This document shows, one piece after another, positions 40,573 to 51,490 of a stretch of DNA of 64,000 bases. The DNA comes from Dromiciops gliroides (lineage: Eukaryota > Chordata > Mammalia > Microbiotheria > Microbiotheriidae). Each line of letters starts with the position of its first letter. Within the stretch, counting starts at the first letter, position 1. Both the position numbers and the translations under genes were made by a program. The stretch lies in contig NC_057865.1 of NCBI RefSeq assembly GCF_019393635.1, positions 301,080,885-301,144,884 of the forward strand. Reading direction: 5' to 3'. The notes beneath the pieces were generated by a model, which saw only the letters and a list, made by a program, of their open reading frames with translations, made no database searches and was not told the origin of the DNA.

Positions 40573-40990
40573 CTGTATAGCTGGGATTTAAAAGAAGCTG
40601 GGGAAGTGAAGAGAGAGGGAGAGAATTCCAGATGTGGGCCATGTGCAACAAAAATGCTCCCTACCTCCAACCCCCAGAGTTAGGAGATGGAGTGTTTCCT
40701 GTGGGGAAGAGTGAAGAGACCAGCAAATCAGCATCCCAGAGGGCGGGGTGGGGTGGGGTGCGAGAGGACTGGAAGGTAAGAGGGGCCACAAAGTCTATCT
40801 ATGAAGGGCCTTGGATATCACGGATTTGATATTTGATCTTGAAGAGGAGAGTGGGCCAATAGTTTGTTTTGTATTGTGTGTGAGAGAGAGAGAGACAGAG
40901 ACGTGGTCAGACCTGCACATTAGGTGGAAATCCCTTTGGTGGCTGAATGGAGGCTGGACTGGAGGGGGAGAGACTTGAGGCAGGCAGAGC
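40573..40990 (+). mobile_element. Ancient interspersed repeat, 3' part
   Basis: GGGATTTAAAAGAAGCTGGG, GAGAATTCCAGATGTGGGCC, GGAGATGGAGTGTTTCCTG and ATGAAGGGCCTTGGATATC continue the repeat interrupted by the L1. Confidence 0.5.
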
Positions 40991-41214
40991 CCCTAGACAG
41001 GAGGGGATGAGGGCCTCCCCTGAGGTGGTGGTGGTGGCTGTCTTGTCTCTCTAAATCTTTTCCTCTAGCACTCAACTATATAATTACATGAGTCTATTGG
41101 TTTGTACTAAGGACCAACTATATGCCCAGTTCAGGGCTAGGTGACATGAAGTCTTCAAGAGAAGGGCTCCCCTAAGGAAGAGAGAACAGAATTCTTGTCA
41201 TGCATCCCAGCAGA

Positions 41215-41462
41215 GGGTTTGGAAGCCATGAATGGAAGTTACAAGGAGGCAGGCTGTGGGTCAATATAAGGAGGAATTTCTGAACAATAAGCTGCCCAAT
41301 GATAGACAATGATTCCCTGTATAGGAAATGAGCTCCCTGTCACTGAAGGTCTTTAAATAAAGTCTGGATAAGCATTTTCCAGGGATATTGTAGAAGGGAT
41401 CTCTACTTCAGGGTGGGTTGGACAGAGGACTTCTCTGGTCCCTGTTAGCTCTGAGATGTTAT
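41215..41462 (+). mobile_element. CR1/L3-type LINE 3' fragment
   Basis: GAGCTCCCTGTCACTGAAGG, TCTTTAAATAAAGTCTGGAT, GGGTTGGACAGAGGACTTCT and CTGTTAGCTCTGAGATG are the 3' end blocks of CR1/L3 LINEs. Confidence 0.7.
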
Positions 41463-41536
41463 AGTCTGTAGCTACGTTAAATGGCTCAGTATAGTTAACA
41501 AAATGGGAGATGCCTGAGGGAGCTCAGGTATACCTT

Positions 41537-41681
41537 TTTTGGGAGAGGGAGGGGCAGGGCAATGAGGGTTAAGTGACTTGTCCAGGGTCACACAGCTAGT
41601 AAGTGTCAAGTGTCAGATTTGAAGTTAGGTCCTCCTGAATCCAGGGCCAGTGCTGTATCTACTGCACCACCTAGCTGCCCC
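41537..41681 (-). mobile_element. MAR1/WSINE-type SINE (reverse) with target duplication
   Basis: Reverse copy. The 14-bp duplication CTCAGGTATACCTT is exact (41523-41536 and 41682-41695). Confidence 0.95.
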
Positions 41682-41719
41682 CTCAGGTATACCTTTGAGA
41701 GTTGGGAAAAGGAATTCTT

Positions 41720-42360
41720 TTAAAAGTTTCCTTTTTTAAAATTTATTTTTATTGTTATCTTTTGTTTTTACATCAACCAGATTTTACCTTCTACTTCCTA
41801 TCCCTCCCACCTCACAAGCCATCCCTTATAAGAAGTTTTTAAAAAGAAAAGGAAAACAGTTCAGCAAAACTTGATATATTGAATACATTGTAATATACTG
41901 AAAAAATACATTGATAAAATATGACAGATACTCCTATCTCTGCAAAAGAGTAGAGGGAGCTGTTTCCTCATAACCTTTTCTTTGACGCCAACTTTATTCT
42001 TTTTTTTTTTTTTTAAGTGAAGCAATTGGGGTTAAGTGACTTGCCCAGGGTCACACAGCTAGTGAGTGTTAAGTGTCTGAGGTCGGATTTGAACTCAGGT
42101 ACTCCTGACTCCAGGGCCCATGCTCTGTCCACTGTGCCACCTAGCTGCCCCCAACTTTATTCTTATAATTTTGTAAAATTCATTGTTCTGTGATGGTGGT
42201 TCTCTCTCTTTCTATTGCTATAGCCATTGGGTATATTAGGGTTTTTTTGTTTTGCTGAATTTTGTATCCAGTGTTATTAGTTCATATCATGTAAATCTTT
42301 TGCTATTTCTCAATATTTGACAGATTGGACAGAAATTTCTTTTTTTAACAAGAACTAAAA
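41720..42360 (-). mobile_element. L1 3'-UTR fragment (reverse), split by a SINE
   Basis: AT-rich sequence with ATCCCTCCCACCTCACAAGC, ATCCCTTATAAGAAG, CAGTTCAGCAAAACTTGATA and CTCTGCAAAAGAGTAGAGGG, related to the fragment at 22.4 kb. Confidence 0.6.
42002..42150 (-). mobile_element. MAR1/WSINE-type SINE (reverse) with target duplication
   Basis: Reverse copy. CCAACTTTATTCT flanks both ends (41988-42000 and 42151-42163). Confidence 0.95.
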
Positions 42361-44580
42361 TGACATTTTCATGGTCTAAAATCTCCTTGGTGTTGCAGGG
42401 GATAAATTCCGTTTTTATTGTGTGGGAAGTATCCCCTTCTTCAGAGAGGTTTGAAGTGAATGGAGGGAGTTATCAATGCCATGTTACCTGCTGACTTAGT
42501 AGTTGGTTGCATTCATCACTCACATTTTTACTGGGGAGAGTCCTGTCAGCTTGGTCCATTGCTTCTCACATTTGTAAATACTGTCATAAAACTATCTTTT
42601 CTGGAAAAATAAAATGGGGAACATGGGTGTGGAATGTTGTGAGCATAGGTCACTGTTTTGGTTGGTAGTTTTTATCTGTTTTTCTTCTTTGCTTTTGTTT
42701 TTTGTTTTTCTCCCATGGATGGGCAGGAGAAGGGGAGTTATATATAGGGAAGCAACCATAGGAGGTTGGGATAAAAGCAACATCAATAAGCCTTAAAAAA
42801 AGATAAAGCAGATGAAAAGTGCCCAAACTATGAAATACAGTTGCACAAGGAACCCATTAATGTATGGGTCTTAGACAAATGCTCCTGGAAGAGTAATAAC
42901 AATATTCTTCTTTCTTTTGTTCTTTCTATTTTGGCAAGAAGCTTTTCTTATAACCCGAGATGGCCCAGATGCGAGAGAGCCAAGTGGAAGGGAAGCACAG
43001 AGAAAAGGGGGCTGGGGATCAGCAGATGAGGGGAAGGAGAGAGCCCAAGCTAGAGGTCAATGATCTTGCCCTTGATTCTTGGCCAGATTCTAAAACAGGG
43101 TATTAAAGGGATGATGGCATGGAGAACATTGAGCAAACGGTCTTTACAAAGAATCAATGTGGCTTCATTCAGAACGAGTCTGGCAGGATCAGCATCATGT
43201 CCTTTCCAAAAGAAGGGATGCTAGTTGTCTACCCCTGAATGGGAGGGGAGGGTGAGGATTCCACCACAGCCCACTTACATCCTTCTGTGTAGACACACCT
43301 GCTAGTAAATAGTCACACCAACATCTACACAAAGTTCAAGTTGGTTCTGTTCTGGGGGAGGGAAGTATATTGATTCTCTAGGGTCTATAGGAGACTTCTT
43401 CAAGGAAGGTCAGAAGTTTTAAGGAGGAAGAAGAAAAAGGAAGTGGAGGGAGCAGAGGGGACTCTAAGGAGCTTCTTTTGTGTCACCGCATCACATTGCA
43501 TTCAGAAAGTTGGGTGTGGAAAGAGAATGCTGGAGTCTGAGAATGGGATTAGGCTTCTGAGCCATGGCCCCAAGCAAAGCATAACCCGTGATAGGTTATT
43601 GGCCTAAGACAGAGTGAACATGGTTCAGGTCAGCAAAAATATGTTTGCCTAGAGTCTTGCAGAATCTGCTCAAAAGGATTTGAAATGAAAATGTGGGCAA
43701 GGTGGAGAGGGAGGAAACCTCAGAACCAGCACCATGGAGAGCAGCCAGTAGGCCTAGAAGGATAACCAATGAAAGCCCCAGGGACTGGGGGGAGACATTA
43801 TCCAGAATGAAAGCTAGCAGTGAAAACCGTGGCCTCCTGGTCAGTGGAGCAAGGCTCCAGGTATGGATCCCAGACAGGGTGAACCAGAACCCTCCTAGTG
43901 CCGGCAGGTGATGGTTCTGGAAGAGTTGAGGCTTGAAGGGCACAATGAGACGGTGCACGTAGAAGACTGTGCACCTTCAGGGCTACCCACGTGCCTGCTC
44001 AGAACAAGGCACCGTCCAGGAAAGAGCATGGATTGAGAGCCTGCGATGGCGAAGGCTCTTTGGGGACACAAAAACAGATCAAGACATTCCTGCCCCTGGG
44101 AACTTGGATTCTCCTGGCGGTGGGGCGGGGCGTGTCCACAGTCACCCCAGAAGGGAGAGAGGAGGAGGGGACACCAGCACCTCCTCCATGACATGCCTGG
44201 ATGGCCACCTGCTGGGAATGCTGCAGACCAGGGGTACTGCATTTCAGTCTGGGCTTCTGTGATTACAGGAGGTCTTGACCTTCGAGTATTTCACAGTTTA
44301 GTCAGAGGCGAACTGAATTGAACTGAAGTGAATTGATTGACATGGCTCTATAGGGAAATGAATTGAACCAAACTGATGAAAATGCAAAAGGATTCACAAG
44401 AACGGGGCTGTTATGGGGAAATGGGATTAGCCCTAGTCGGGTTGGCCTAGAAGGCAGAAGTGGTGACAATGGGCAGAAATGAAAGGGTTTAATATTATAA
44501 GTGAATTGAGTGACATGACTTCCCAAGGAAAGAGGAGTGATTATGAAGTTTCTGACAGGTCACATTAAGTTAAGGCAAAT
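42360..44580. other. Intergenic DNA, unassigned
   Basis: No gene recognised. A run of GAATTGA/GAACTGA words at 44310-44380 gives a faint repeat texture. Confidence 0.6.
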
Positions 44581-44589
44581 GCTCTGAAA

Positions 44590-44645
44590 CAGGAGAAACT
44601 GGACTAGATCTTTAAAAAGTCCCTTCCAGCTCTGAACTTCCAATC
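44590..44645 (+). mobile_element. CR1/L3-type LINE 3' scrap
   Basis: ACTGGACTAGATCTTTAAAA and GTCCCTTCCAGCTCTGAAC resemble the CR1/L3 terminus. Confidence 0.5.
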
Positions 44646-44860
44646 TTATAACATGCTTTCCCTAAAGCACCTTAAGAAGAGAGGCCATACAGGTCATTTT
44701 CTTTTCTTTTTGTTTGTTCATTTTAATTTTTGTTATTCTGATCTAGAAAAACATCAACAAACACAAATATGTCCACATCAGAAAAAGGATTGTTTATAAC
44801 CCCACCAATTTTGTATTACCAGCAGCTCGTTCTGTTTTGTTTTTTGAAAAGGCATATAGT

Positions 44861-45028
44861 TGGGGCAGCTAGGTGGCACAGGGGATAGAGCACCAGCCCT
44901 GGATTCAGGAGTACCTGAGTTCAAATCTGGCCTCAGACACTTAACATTTACTAGCTGTGTGACCCTGGGCAAGTCACTTAACCCCAATTGCCACACAAAA
45001 AAAAAAGAAAGAAAGAAAAAAGAAAAAG
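44861..45028 (+). mobile_element. MAR1/WSINE-type SINE with target duplication
   Basis: Full-length copy with an AAAGAAAG tail. The 14-bp duplication AAAAGGCATATAGT is exact (44847-44860 and 45029-45042). Confidence 0.96.
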
Positions 45029-45150
45029 AAAAGGCATATAGTGGATTCATTATGTTGGAATGAATGAAGAAACTTTGTGTCAGGGACTGTGCTAAGTACT
45101 GAGGATACAAGTAGGTTACAAAGAGGCCATTCCTGCCCTCACAGACCTTG

Positions 45151-45153
45151 CTA

Positions 45154-45228
<75 letters not shown>

Positions 45229-45242
45229 ACTTTCTTTCTTTT
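45151..45242. repeat. (CTTT)n microsatellite
   Basis: About 22 near-perfect CTTT units, the expanded tail of the reverse SINE that follows. Confidence 0.95.
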
Positions 45243-45378
45243 TGTGAGGCTATTGGGGTTAAGTGACTTGCCCAGGGTCACACAGCTAGCAAATGTCAAG
45301 TGTCTGAGGCTGGATTTGAACTGAGGTCCTCCTGAATCCAGGGCCAATGCTTTATCCACTGCACCACATAGCTGCCCC
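45156..45378 (-). mobile_element. MAR1/WSINE-type SINE (reverse) with (GAAA)n tail
   Basis: The duplication ACCTTGCTACTT is at 45144-45155 and 45379-45390. Confidence 0.93.
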
Positions 45379-45399
45379 ACCTTGCTACTTTGTAATGTT

Positions 45400-45932
45400 T
45401 TTTTTTTATTACATTATGAGATATTTTATTTTTTCCGTTACATGTAAAGATAGTTCTCAACTTTTGTTTATACATGCTTTACAATTTCAGATTTTTCTCC
45501 CTCCCTCCCTCCCCTCCCTCCCCCCTCCCCTAGACAGCAGGTAATCTGATATAGGTTATATCTATATATATCTATACATATACATATAGATATATATATA
45601 TACACACACATATATATACACATAATAACATTAATCCTATTTCTGCATTAATCCTGTTACAAGAGAAAGAATCAGAGCAGTGATGCAAAACCTCAAAATA
45701 GAAAAAAAAAAACAACAGCACCCAAAACAAAAGAAATAATATGGTTCAATCAGCATCTATACTCCACAGTTCTTTCTTTCTTTTTTTTTTCTTGGATTTG
45801 GAGATCCTCTTCTATCATGAGTTCCCTGGAACTCTTCTGTACCATTGCATTGGTGAGAAGAATATAGTCCATCACAGTAGGTCAACACTCAATGTTGATG
45901 ATACTGTGTACAATGTTCTTCTGGTTCTGCTC
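45400..45932 (-). mobile_element. L1 3' end (reverse), 5' truncated, with target duplication
   Basis: Poly-T, CCGTTACATGTAAAGATAG (reverse L1 tail), a CT-rich tract, an AT/AC-rich microsatellite at 45557-45625 and TGTGTACAATGTTCTTCTGG. GCTACTTTGTAATGTT occurs at 45384-45399 and 45933-45948. Confidence 0.9.
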
Positions 45933-46444
45933 GCTACTTTGTAATGTTGAAGATGACATCCAGGGGACCAGTGAAGCATGCTTGGTTTGTGGTGGAGGCA
46001 GAAGGCAGGCAGCTGGGGAAAGCATCAGGAGCGTGTAAGGCTGAATTGGCCATCTGGATACAATGTGAAGCTGGGACAGCCAGTGCATTCAGTGGGCTAA
46101 GGGGCTAGTTTGTCCAATCCAGCCCCTCAGGGGCTGAGCTGAGCCCCTAAGACACTTGCTTGGATGCCAGTTTGGACTCAGAAGAACCTGGGTGGGGAGG
46201 CCCAGGGCTAGCAGGATTCCTGGTGATGGTGGGGAAGAGCAGATGGTGAAATGGCCAGGGAGGAGACGGAAGCGTAGAATAACCTCTGCTGTTCCACGTC
46301 CCTTCCTCTGCCCTTTCTTCCCCTCTGTGCATGTGGGTTGGCTAAGATGATGAATCTATCTAACTCTGCACTGAGTCAAGATGTGGGAAGCCTGTGTCCT
46401 ACTCAGAGTGCTGCCGGGTTCATTGCCCTGCGGTGTGGGCATTG

Positions 46445-46580
46445 TTAGACCTATTTTCAAGAGCAGGAAACCAAGTCTAAGAAGAAGTGAAGTGATTTGC
46501 CCACAGTCATACCACTAGTGTTGGAGGGAGGATGTGAACCTCCGTCTTGTAGCTCTTTCCACTGCCCCCACTGCCTCCTG
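46445..46580 (-). mobile_element. MIR/THER1-type SINE remnant (reverse)
   Basis: AAGAGCAGGAAACCAAGTC and AGTGATTTGCCCACAGTCAT are the reverse MIR core. Confidence 0.65.
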
Positions 46581-46625
46581 TCATGGAGAACATAATGGAA
46601 ACATTCTCTTAGAAATAGGTGGCTG

Positions 46626-46784
46626 TGGGGCAGCTAGGTGGCACAGTGGATAGAGCACTGGCCCTGGAGTCAGGAGGACCTGAGTTCAAATCTGGCCTCA
46701 GACACTTGACACTTACTAGCTGTGTGACCCTGGGCAAGTCCACTTAACCCCAATTTCCTCACCAAAAAAGAAAGAAAGAAAGAA
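46626..46784 (+). mobile_element. MAR1/WSINE-type SINE in the 46.6-49.4 kb hotspot
   Basis: Full-length copy with a (GAAA)n tail. GAAATAGGTGGCTG flanks both ends (about 46612-46625 and 46785-46798). Confidence 0.95.
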
Positions 46785-47116
46785 AGAAATAGGTGGCTGC
46801 GAGCAAGTTGGTCTGGGGTCATCTACGGACCAGGGAATAGGTCAGGTGAGTGAAGAACCTGCTCCTCCTGAAATCATACCACCTGGGATCTCCTGAAGCT
46901 TGGGATAGTGCAGCCTGGAAACAGTGCCCCACTGTAAGGAGCTAAAAGTCAAGTAAAAGAAAGTCAATATGAGCAGACAAAGAAAGGTGAGGACCAAAGA
47001 AAGTTTCTTCAGTGACAAGGAAGATTGAGGTGCACCCTCAGAGGAAGATGTCAACATCAGGGCCCCTATATCTAAAACTTTCAAGAAAAATATGAATTGG
47101 TATCAGGCCATAGAGG

Positions 47117-47909
47117 GTGCTCATAAAGGACTTTGAAGATAAAGTTAGAGAGGTAGAGAAAAAAATGGAAAGAGAAATGAGGGTGATGCAGGAAAGACAT
47201 GAGAAAAAATTCAACAGCTTGAAAAGCCAAATTGGCCAAATGGAAAAGGAGGTACAAAAGCTCTCTGATGAAAATAATTGCCTAAGAATTAGGACTGAAC
47301 AAATGGAAGTCAGTGACTTTATGAGAAACCAAGACACAATAAAGGAAATCCAAATGAATAAAAAAATAGAGGGCAATATGAAATATCTTCTCCAGGAGAG
47401 ATAATTTGAAAATTATTGGTCTACCTGAAAACCATGATCAAGCAAAGAACTTAGACATCATCTTCCAAGAAATTGTCAGAGAAAATTGCTCTGATATTTT
47501 AGAAGCAGAAGGTAAAATAGAAATTGAAAGAATCCACTGATCACCTCCTGAAAGAGATCCCAAAAGGAAAACTCCTAGGAATATGATAGCCAAATTCCAG
47601 AGCTCCCAGGTCAAGGAGAAAATATTGCAAGCTGCCAAAAAGAAAGAATTCAAGTACTGTGGAGCCCCAGTCAGGACAGCACAAAATCTAGCAGCTTCTA
47701 CATTAAAGGACTGGAGGGCATGGAATATGATATTCCAGAGGGCAAAGGAATTGGGATTACAACCAAGAATCACCTACCCATCAAAACTCATCTTTCAGAG
47801 GAAAAAGTGGGATTTTAATGAAAAAGAGGACTTTCAGGTATTTGTGATGAAAAGACTTGAACTAAATGGCAAATTTGACTTTCAAATACAAGACCCTAGA
47901 GAACCATAA
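47117..47909 (+). pseudogene. L1 ORF1p-type remnant
   Basis: The N-terminal part is a coiled coil (FEDKVREVEKKMEREM, then repeated heptads to about 47300). An RRM-like middle follows (KIIGLPENHDQAKNLDIIF) and then the C-terminal domain (LAASTLKDWRAWNMIFQRAK, LQPRITYPSKLIF), all in the order of mammalian L1 ORF1p. It is broken: the frame shifts at about 47400, and an in-frame TGA lies at 47539 where the family has a sense codon. It ends at a TAA at 47907. Confidence 0.88.
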
Positions 47910-48927
47910 AAAATTGGAGTTGAGGGACATACTTGGAGTCGTGCAGTGGGTGACTGTCTTGTGTCTGAGGCCAGGTTTTGTCTGGGATCCCACTAGCCCC
48001 ATGATGACATCTTTAGGGTAAAATTGAGGAGTGAAGGGAATGCACTGGGGGAGGGGGAAGGGCAGAGGTAGCATGGGGTGAAATCCCACATGAAAGAAAC
48101 AGGAAATGGCCTATGGAGTGGGGGAAGAGATGGGGGAGGAGCAGAGCAGTAAATGAATTTTACACTCATCAGAATAGGCTCAAAGACCTCAATCTCATCA
48201 GAATTGGCTCAAGGAGATGGGTACCTTTTCAGTGCAGGTGTGTTTTGGGTGTTTACACATCATGAGGTGAATCTGGGGACAAATTTGGCCTTTTCTGCAT
48301 GTCTCCTTTTGATTCCCATGGCTAGTTTCAAAACTTCTTCATTTATCACTTATTCCTAGTTTGAGTTTCTATAGCCTATCAATGTATCATTTTTATATGA
48401 CCTGCCCCTTTATGTCCCCATTATGGGTACTGATTACTGTGGGTATGCAAGAAGCAAGGCCCTGACATATTAATGAAAAAGTTATCCATTAACTGGGGTC
48501 TGAATCCCTCTTAGAGCTCATATTTGAATTAGAGCTTGGGTCTTAGGTTTTTCTATTAACCCCTTTTTGCATCCTACATCAGACTGGTATTGTGCTACAA
48601 GAAATGACAAACAGGATGATCCCAGAAAAACCTGGAAAGACTCGTATGAACTGATGCATAGTGAAGTGAGCAGAACTGGGAGGACATTGTGCATAGGGAC
48701 AGCAGGATTGTTCTATGAGGAATTGTGAATGACTTAACTACCCTCAGCAATACAATGATCCAAGATAATCCCAAGGGACTGATGATGAAGCATACTATAG
48801 AAAGAATTGAAAAAAAGAGTTGTACATATATTACCTTTATCAGATTGGTTGATGTCTTGTGGAGGGGGGAGGAAAGGGAGGGAGGGAGAAAAATTTGGAA
48901 CTCTAAATCTTATGAAAATGAACGTTG

Positions 48928-49094
48928 GGGGCAGCTAGGTGGTGCAGTGGATAGAACACCGGCCCTGGAGTCATGAGTACCTGAGTTCAAATCTGGCCTC
49001 AGACACTTAACACTTACTAGCTGTGTGACCCTGGGCAAGTCACTTAACCCCAATTGCCTCACTAAAAAAAAAAAATAAACAAATAAAAAAAAAC
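48928..49094 (+). mobile_element. MAR1/WSINE-type SINE with target duplication
   Basis: Inserted in the 3' UTR of the half-L1. GAAAATGAACGTTG is exact on both sides (48914-48927 and 49095-49108). Confidence 0.96.
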
Positions 49095-49183
49095 GAAAAT
49101 GAACGTTGAAAACTCCCTTTACATGTAACTGGAAAAAATAAAATAAATGTTTGTTGTACTGAAAAAAAAAAGGAATAGGTGGC

Positions 49184-49382
49184 TGTTATATTTAATGTGA
49201 TTGTACATATGTAACCTATATCAGATTGCTTGCTGTCTTGGGGAGGGAGGAGGGAAGGGAGGGAAGGAGAAAAATTTGGAACTCGAAATCTTATAAAAAC
49301 AAATGTAAACTCTCTTCACATGTAACTGGAAAATAATAAAAGACTTTTATGATAAAAAACCAAAACTAACCAAAAAAAAATC
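49184..49382 (+). mobile_element. L1 3'-UTR end, strongly 5' truncated
   Basis: TGTACATATGTAACCTATATC, GATTGCTTGCTGTCTTGGGG and ACATGTAACTGGAAAATAA lead to an A-rich tail. It is bracketed by GGAATAGGTGGCT at both ends. Confidence 0.88.
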
Positions 49383-49790
49383 AAAGGAATAGGTGGCTTC
49401 TCTTCTTGAGATCCTGACTGTGTCCACAGTCCATCCTGGGACCCTCTGGCCAGTCAGCTTGGCCTCCCAGCCCTTCACAGAACCAGCCGGATAGGGAAAG
49501 TGCTTGGCTTGTCAGCTCTGATAACGGCAGCCTGATTGTTTCCCCTCTCATTCCTCCCTCCTTTTCTCCAAACTGTCTGACATCTCATTCCTTTTTTTCC
49601 TCTTAAATCATGACTGCACATTAAGCAGATGTCTTCATTGAACTGTCCACAATGATTCCTAAATATTCCGAAGTTGTAGCTAATTCTGAATTCGTCAGTG
49701 CACACATTGGGATCAAAAGTTCTTCCTTTCGCTCAGGTTTCCTCAGTCCTGAAGTCCATTCATTATTATTGGGTGCAGTGATAACAGTCT

Positions 49791-49858
49791 CTCTCACACT
49801 CACACACGCGTGCGCACACACAACACACACACGCACACATGCACAAATACACACACAA
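49791..49858. repeat. CA-rich low-complexity tract
   Basis: Imperfect CACACA/CACACG/TGCACA words. Confidence 0.85.
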
Positions 49859-50044
49859 GTGAATCAGATAAGGACTAGTGGGGGGGGGAGGAGAGAAATT
49901 ACTGACAAGGAAGATCTTTCCCAAAGAGGCAAGAAGTCCATGCCAACCCCTTCTGGGACCGAGAGTTGGAATACTTGGCTCTGCCACCCATTGGCACCCG
50001 AGCTTCCTCCTCCTTGCCTGGGACAAGGCAATGAGCCGAGGTGA

Positions 50045-50150
50045 CCAACGTTAATTAAGCACCTACTGTGTACTAGGCACTGGGGATACAAGGGAGGCAA
50101 AAAGGCAGTGCCTGCCCACAAGGAACTTACATCCTAATGGAGGGAGACAC
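50045..50150 (+). mobile_element. Ancient interspersed repeat fragment
   Basis: AATTAAGCACCTACTGTGTA, GGCACTGGGGATACAAG and CCACAAGGAACTTACATCC match the 9.8-kb group. Confidence 0.55.
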
Positions 50151-50549
50151 CCTAAAAGCTGCTAAACTTTGGGAGGGAAGAGGAAGGTAAGGGCTGGGAT
50201 GAAGAGACCCAGCTAGGGCCACACCGGCAGAAAGGCAGAAGCTGCCTGGGGGAGGGGGAGGGATTAAAGGCCAGCCCTTCCCCAACGGGGCTGGCCCTGC
50301 TCACGGGTGCCAGGCACCCCCCAGGCCCCCCACCCCCTTAGGCATTAGGAGATCTTGGGGTCACCAGAGAGGCCTGAGGGGTCCTCTGGGCTTGCAGGGC
50401 ACTTCAGCTGGTATCATCTGAGGCGACTTTGTAATCCTGTGGGCTGTACTTTGTGCATTCGAGAGCAGGGATGAGAAAGGGACCACAGTGACCCCCACTG
50501 CTCTTTATATCACTCTTGCTGGATCTGCACAACAGCCCTGGAAAGTCTG

Positions 50550-50650
50550 GTGTTAACATCTCCATTTTACAGATAGAGAAACTGAGGAAGGCAGGGGATA
50601 AGTGACGACACAATTAGTAAGTACCTGAGGCTGGATTTGAACATCCTGGG
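50550..50650 (-). mobile_element. MIR/THER1-type SINE remnant (reverse)
   Basis: CATCTCCATTTTACAGATAG, AGAAACTGAGGAAGGCAGG and CTGAGGCTGGATTTGAAC. Confidence 0.7.
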
Positions 50651-50659
50651 GAACGATTC

Positions 50660-51290
50660 AGTCAGTAGCAGACCAAGAAGACTGGAGCCTTGAGGGGTGT
50701 GGGTGCAGGGGTAAGGAGTAGGGTACTCATGGGGAGCTAGGGTGTTTTCTGACAGCCAGTACTGCTTTCCCAACTCTTCCCCCAGCAGCTGAAGGAATGG
50801 ATGGCCTCTGCCCTCCAGAATTGCAGGTTGTCAGGGAATGAGCCTTTGGTGGTCACCATAGGCACGGAGGACCTCATCTGAGTGCAGCCCACACCCACCA
50901 CTGATCTATGTGCACGTGGTCCTGCCCTTGGGCAGGTTCTGCCCCTCCCCAGCCCCCCAGGAACAGTGATCCTGGGTAGAGCAGGAGCTGCCACAGCTCA
51001 GGCTTCGTACCCCCCCACCCCCACCCCAGTTCCCAGCACAGTGCCTGAGGCAATGAATAACAAGACTGCTTTAGGACATTGCTTTGGTGCCCGCTGGGCA
51101 TCACCCTAGTGATACAGCTAGGCTACTGCAGTGTTGATCAGGCAGATGGGAATGTTGATGGGACTGGGACAAGGACAAGCTCCAATTAGGATGAATGCAG
51201 GCAGTATCACATGTTGATTTTTACATCCTAAGCCCCAGACGGAGCCAAGGGGAACCCCAGCAGCCCCCACACAGGGGCAGAGTGTCCTTG
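50660..51290. other. Intergenic DNA, unassigned
   Basis: No repeat or gene recognised. Confidence 0.6.
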
Positions 51291-51294
51291 TGGT

Positions 51295-51490
51295 GACATG
51301 GTGGAGAAAAGGCTGGACTTGGAGACAAGAAGCCCGAATTCGAATCACGCCTGATACCAGACATGTCTGGGTCTCAATTTCCTCGTTTGTAAAAGGACAA
51401 CAATCGCGTCTCGTGTCTCTTACCTCGCAGGGTTATTGTGAGGGTTGGACGAGATGATAAATCTAAGATGCTTTGCAGAAATTGAGGCCA
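51295..51490 (+). mobile_element. MIR/THER1-type SINE
   Basis: GGACTTGGAGACAAGAAGCC, GTCTCAATTTCCTCGTTTG and AGGGTTATTGTGAGGGTTGG lead to AGATGCTTTGCAGA. Confidence 0.75.

Larger units (their letters stand above)
46799..49170 (+). mobile_element. Half-L1 (HAL1-like) element: ORF1 remnant, no ORF2 core, L1 3' tail
   Basis: A 5' leader is followed by an ORF1 remnant (47117-47909), then noncoding sequence (47910-48560), the last codons of ORF2 (about 48590-48725, frame WYCATRNDKQDD, SYELMHSEVSRTGRTLC) and the 3' UTR ending in ACATGTAACTGGAAAAAATA and poly-A. The endonuclease and reverse transcriptase parts of ORF2 are wholly absent, as in mammalian half-L1 elements. A SINE lies in its 3' end at 48928. 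GAATAGGTGGCTG follows its poly-A. An internal deletion of a full L1 is the alternative. Confidence 0.8.
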
